Origin: Chryseobacterium sp. Leaf180
GTDB lineage: Bacteria; Bacteroidota; Bacteroidia; Flavobacteriales; Weeksellaceae
Length of the DNA: 64,000 nt
Assembly: GCF_001424585.1 (NCBI RefSeq)
Contig: NZ_LMPJ01000010.1
Span: 176,000 to 239,999, forward strand
Reading direction: 5' to 3'
In this document: positions 61,948-64,000 of the stretch, piece by piece
Position numbering within the stretch: the first letter of the stretch is position 1
Layout of the letters: the number at the start of each line of letters is the position of its first letter
The notes under the pieces: model-generated
Database searches by the model: none
Told to the model about the DNA's origin: nothing
Seen by the model: only the letters and a program-made list of their open reading frames with translations
Position numbers and translations under genes: made by a program

Positions 61948-63789
61948 ATGAGTTTAATATCGAAAAATGATCTGATAAAAGCCTCCGGAATGAGCAAACT
62001 GGGTTTCCTGAAAAACCCCGTCGCTTCTGCGGTAATGAGCCTTACCAAAATAAATGAAGTCAACCGGCTTTATGATAAACTTCGCTACAAGGAAGGCAAA
62101 GATTTTTTTGAATCTTTCGTGCGCGAGCGCAATCTCAGCTACATTGCTTTTGAGGAAGATTTAGAAAAAATCCCGAAAACCGGACCTTTTATTCTCGTTT
62201 CAAACCATCCGTTGGGCGCTATAGACGGCATTTTGATGTGTAAAATCATTTCAGAAATCCGTCCCGATTTTAAGGTAATGGGAAATTTCCTGCTTGAAAA
62301 GATCGAACCGATGGCACCGTACGTGATTTCGGTAAATCCTTTTGAAGGCAAAAAAGACGTTTACAACAGTTCTTCCGGAATGCGCGGAACTCTGAAACAT
62401 ATAGAAAACGGTGGCTGTGTGGGAATATTTCCTGCCGGTGAAGTTTCGAATAAAAATAATGAATACGGTGAAATTTTAGATAGAGAATGGGAAAAAACCG
62501 CCCTCAAACTTATCAAAATGGCTAAAGTACAGGTAGTACCCATGTATTTTCACGCTAAAAACAGCACACTTTTTTATCAGGTTTCAAAAATTCATCCAAA
62601 TTTACAGACGTTGATGTTACCCGCAGAAATGATGAAAGACCGTGAAGCGCCAATCCGCATCAGAATCGGTAAACCAATTTCTGTGAAAGCGATGGACGAT
62701 CACGAAACCATTGAAGAATTGGGAGAATTTCTCCGCCGCAAAGTGTATATGATGAAGTCGTATTACGAAAAGCGGAAATCTCTTACCGAAATTTTTAATC
62801 TCAAAAATCTTTCGCTTAAATTCCCGATTCTGCGCGAAGAAAATATTGTACAGAATATCATCGACGAAACGCCGAAAGAAGATCTACTGAAAGACATTAA
62901 GAAACTGAAAAACACCGACAAAATGCTTTTCAGTAATGGAAATTACGAAATTTATTTTACGCCTTACGAGGATATTCCTTCGGTAATGCGCGAGATTGGC
63001 CGACAGCGTGAACTTACTTTCAGAGCGGTGGGAGAAGGCAGCAATTTACCTTTTGACCTTGATGAATATGACAAGCAATATCATCACCTTTTCCTTTGGG
63101 ACAATGCTGAGGAACGGCTTGCCGGCGCATACCGAATGGCTTTGGGTAGAGAAGTAATGAAAAAATCGGGCATTAAAGGGTTTTATACAAGCTCACTTTT
63201 TGAATTTGAGCAAGATATTCATCCGTTTTTCAGGAAAGTGATTGAAATGGGACGCGCATATATTTCTAAAGAATATCAGCAGAAACCGCTTCCGCTTTTC
63301 CTGTTGTGGCGCGGAATCGTACATGTTTGCCTTCGAAATCCTGATCATAAATTTCTGATGGGCGGCGTAAGTATTTCGAACAAATTCTCTGAGTTTTCAA
63401 AATCTCTTATGATAGAATTTATGCGTTCAAATTATTACGACTCTGCTGTTGCGCAATATATTACGCCAAGAAATGATTACAAAGTAAAACTTCGCGAGCG
63501 TGATAAAAGTTTGTTTTTCGATGAAATGGAATCTGATTTAAACAAATTAGATAAGATCATCGACGATCTGGAACCGGAACTCAGAATGCCGGTTTTAATT
63601 AAGAAATACATCAAGCAAAACGCCAAAGTGATTGCCTTTAATGTCGATCCAAATTTTAACGATGCGATCGACGGCCTGATGTATATACGCATCAGTGATC
63701 TTCCTGAAAGTACGATAAAACCTGTTTTAGAGGAAATGAGCGAGCAGATCAGAAAGGAACAGGAAAATAATACGGCTGAAAATCAGTAG
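61948..63789 (+). CDS. olsF: Bifunctional acyltransferase, OlsF-like (aminolipid synthesis)
   Basis: A 613-residue fusion. The N-terminal half (about 60-270) is a PlsC-type O-acyltransferase with SNHPLGAIDG (HX4D) and FPAGEVSNK. The C-terminal half (about 320-550) is a GNAT-like N-acyltransferase of the OlsB/hemolysin type (FRAVGEGSNLPFDLDEYDKQ, RLAGAYRMALG, FRKVIEMGRAYI). The same order is known in OlsF of Flavobacterium johnsoniae and Serratia, which makes ornithine lipids from ornithine and acyl donors. In Bacteroidetes a glycine-lipid product (GlsB/GlsA) is also possible. Located at the inner membrane. Confidence 0.82.
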   Translation: MSLISKNDLIKASGMSKLGFLKNPVASAVMSLTKINEVNRLYDKLRYKEGKDFFESFVRERNLSYIAFEEDLEKIPKTGPFILVSNHPLGAIDGILMCKIISEIRPDFKVMGNFLLEKIEPMAPYVISVNPFEGKKDVYNSSSGMRGTLKHIENGGCVGIFPAGEVSNKNNEYGEILDREWEKTALKLIKMAKVQVVPMYFHAKNSTLFYQVSKIHPNLQTLMLPAEMMKDREAPIRIRIGKPISVKAMDDHETIEELGEFLRRKVYMMKSYYEKRKSLTEIFNLKNLSLKFPILREENIVQNIIDETPKEDLLKDIKKLKNTDKMLFSNGNYEIYFTPYEDIPSVMREIGRQRELTFRAVGEGSNLPFDLDEYDKQYHHLFLWDNAEERLAGAYRMALGREVMKKSGIKGFYTSSLFEFEQDIHPFFRKVIEMGRAYISKEYQQKPLPLFLLWRGIVHVCLRNPDHKFLMGGVSISNKFSEFSKSLMIEFMRSNYYDSAVAQYITPRNDYKVKLRERDKSLFFDEMESDLNKLDKIIDDLEPELRMPVLIKKYIKQNAKVIAFNVDPNFNDAIDGLMYIRISDLPESTIKPVLEEMSEQIRKEQENNTAENQ

Positions 63790-63825
63790 GTTTTTAAATA
63801 AAATCATAAAAACTGCCTTCTGCAC

Positions 63826-63856
63826 TTGCATTGTCGCTGCAAACGTATTACTTTTG
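63826..63856 (+). promoter_or_regulatory. Promoter of tRNA-Phe gene
   Basis: TTG (63826-63828), 20-bp spacer and an exact TACTTTTG (63849-63856). The tRNA begins 38 bp downstream. Confidence 0.75.
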
Positions 63857-63894
63857 CATCACTTTAAACGACGAAGTCAACGACCAAATGATAC

Positions 63895-63967
63895 GGTTTC
63901 TTAGCTCAGTTGGTAGAGCAATGGATTGAAAATCCATGTGTCCCTGGTTCGATTCCTGGAGAAACCA
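63895..63967 (+). tRNA. tRNA-Phe (anticodon GAA)
   Basis: 73 nt folding to a cloverleaf: acceptor GGTTTCT/AGAAACC, D stem GCTC/GAGC, anticodon stem ATGGA/TCCAT with loop TTGAAAA (GAA), T loop TTCGATT. The T stem CCTGG/CCTGG has a central T-T mismatch. The discriminator is A and CCA is not encoded, so the CCA-adding enzyme is required. Confidence 0.95.
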
Positions 63968-63969
63968 CA

Positions 63970-64000
63970 AACCACTCTTTTTAGGGTGGTTTTTGTTTTT
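63970..64000 (+). terminator. Terminator after tRNA-Phe
   Basis: Stem ACCACTC / GGGTGGT with one T-G wobble and a T-rich loop, followed by TTTTTG and more Ts up to the window edge. Confidence 0.85.

Noticed and set aside
1..64000. CRISPR arrays, insertion sequences, prophage or integrase genes, replication origin
   Set aside because: No regular repeats, transposase motifs, phage genes or DnaA-box clusters were seen on either strand.

Overview
The window looks like chromosomal DNA of a member of the Flavobacteriia, most likely Chryseobacterium or a close relative in the Weeksellaceae. The base composition is AT-rich. Several promoters match the Bacteroidetes pattern TTG-N20-TAnnTTTG and Shine-Dalgarno sequences are mostly weak. 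Lineage-typical genes are present: gldB/gldC, a Bat/MoxR cluster, a CCC-motif membrane protein, TonB-dependent receptors and YfhO. No insertion sequence, prophage, CRISPR array or plasmid gene was found.

1-8 kb: an alkylation-repair group (AraC-type HTH fused to a methyltransferase, an unknown gene, AlkB cut by the left edge), agmatinase and arginine decarboxylase for putrescine synthesis around a HAD phosphatase, thiamine pyrophosphokinase, a cobalamin adenosyltransferase, a lipoprotein, and a DinB-fold protein convergent with a WYL regulator. 8-14 kb: an ABC exporter, LptB with an unusual C-terminal extension, a three-gene unit (ene-reductase, DUF2752, CCC-motif protein) and cytidine deaminase. 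14-17 kb: a cobalamin riboswitch followed by a BtuB-like receptor and a BtuG-like propeller lipoprotein. 17-26 kb: CCA-adding enzyme, TsaC, three AT-rich hypothetical membrane proteins, a second DinB-fold protein, a cystathionine gamma-synthase-like enzyme, GldC, GldB and NAD synthetase.

26-36 kb: a second cobalamin riboswitch leads, unusually, to an acyl-CoA thioesterase. PadR/PspC genes follow, then a possible 20-residue peptide, an acyltransferase, a MenI-like thioesterase, and a four-gene row of two paralogous lipoproteins, an ECF sigma factor with a transmembrane tail and an outer-membrane barrel. Isochorismate synthase closes the stretch. 36-45 kb: a complete Bat cluster (MoxR, DUF58, BatD-like, BatA, BatB, TPR, BatD) with a polyamine-acetyltransferase-like GNAT gene inside. 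45-64 kb: a third DinB-fold protein, RlmB, DUF6263 and DUF4834 proteins, YfhO, a glycosyltransferase, a YpdA-type reductase, a TonB receptor, an MFS transporter, GlnRS, a possible 25-residue basic peptide, MenC, fructose-bisphosphatase, aspartate kinase, an OlsF-like bifunctional acyltransferase and tRNA-Phe.

Shared themes are B12 scavenging (two riboswitches, BtuB, BtuG, adenosyltransferase), menaquinone synthesis (isochorismate synthase, MenC, MenI-like), polyamines (SpeA, SpeB, SSAT-like) and bacillithiol chemistry (YpdA plus three DinB folds, inferred). The best candidates for undescribed biology are the riboswitch/thioesterase pairing, the sigma-TM/lipoprotein/barrel row, the LptB extension and the two tiny ORFs.
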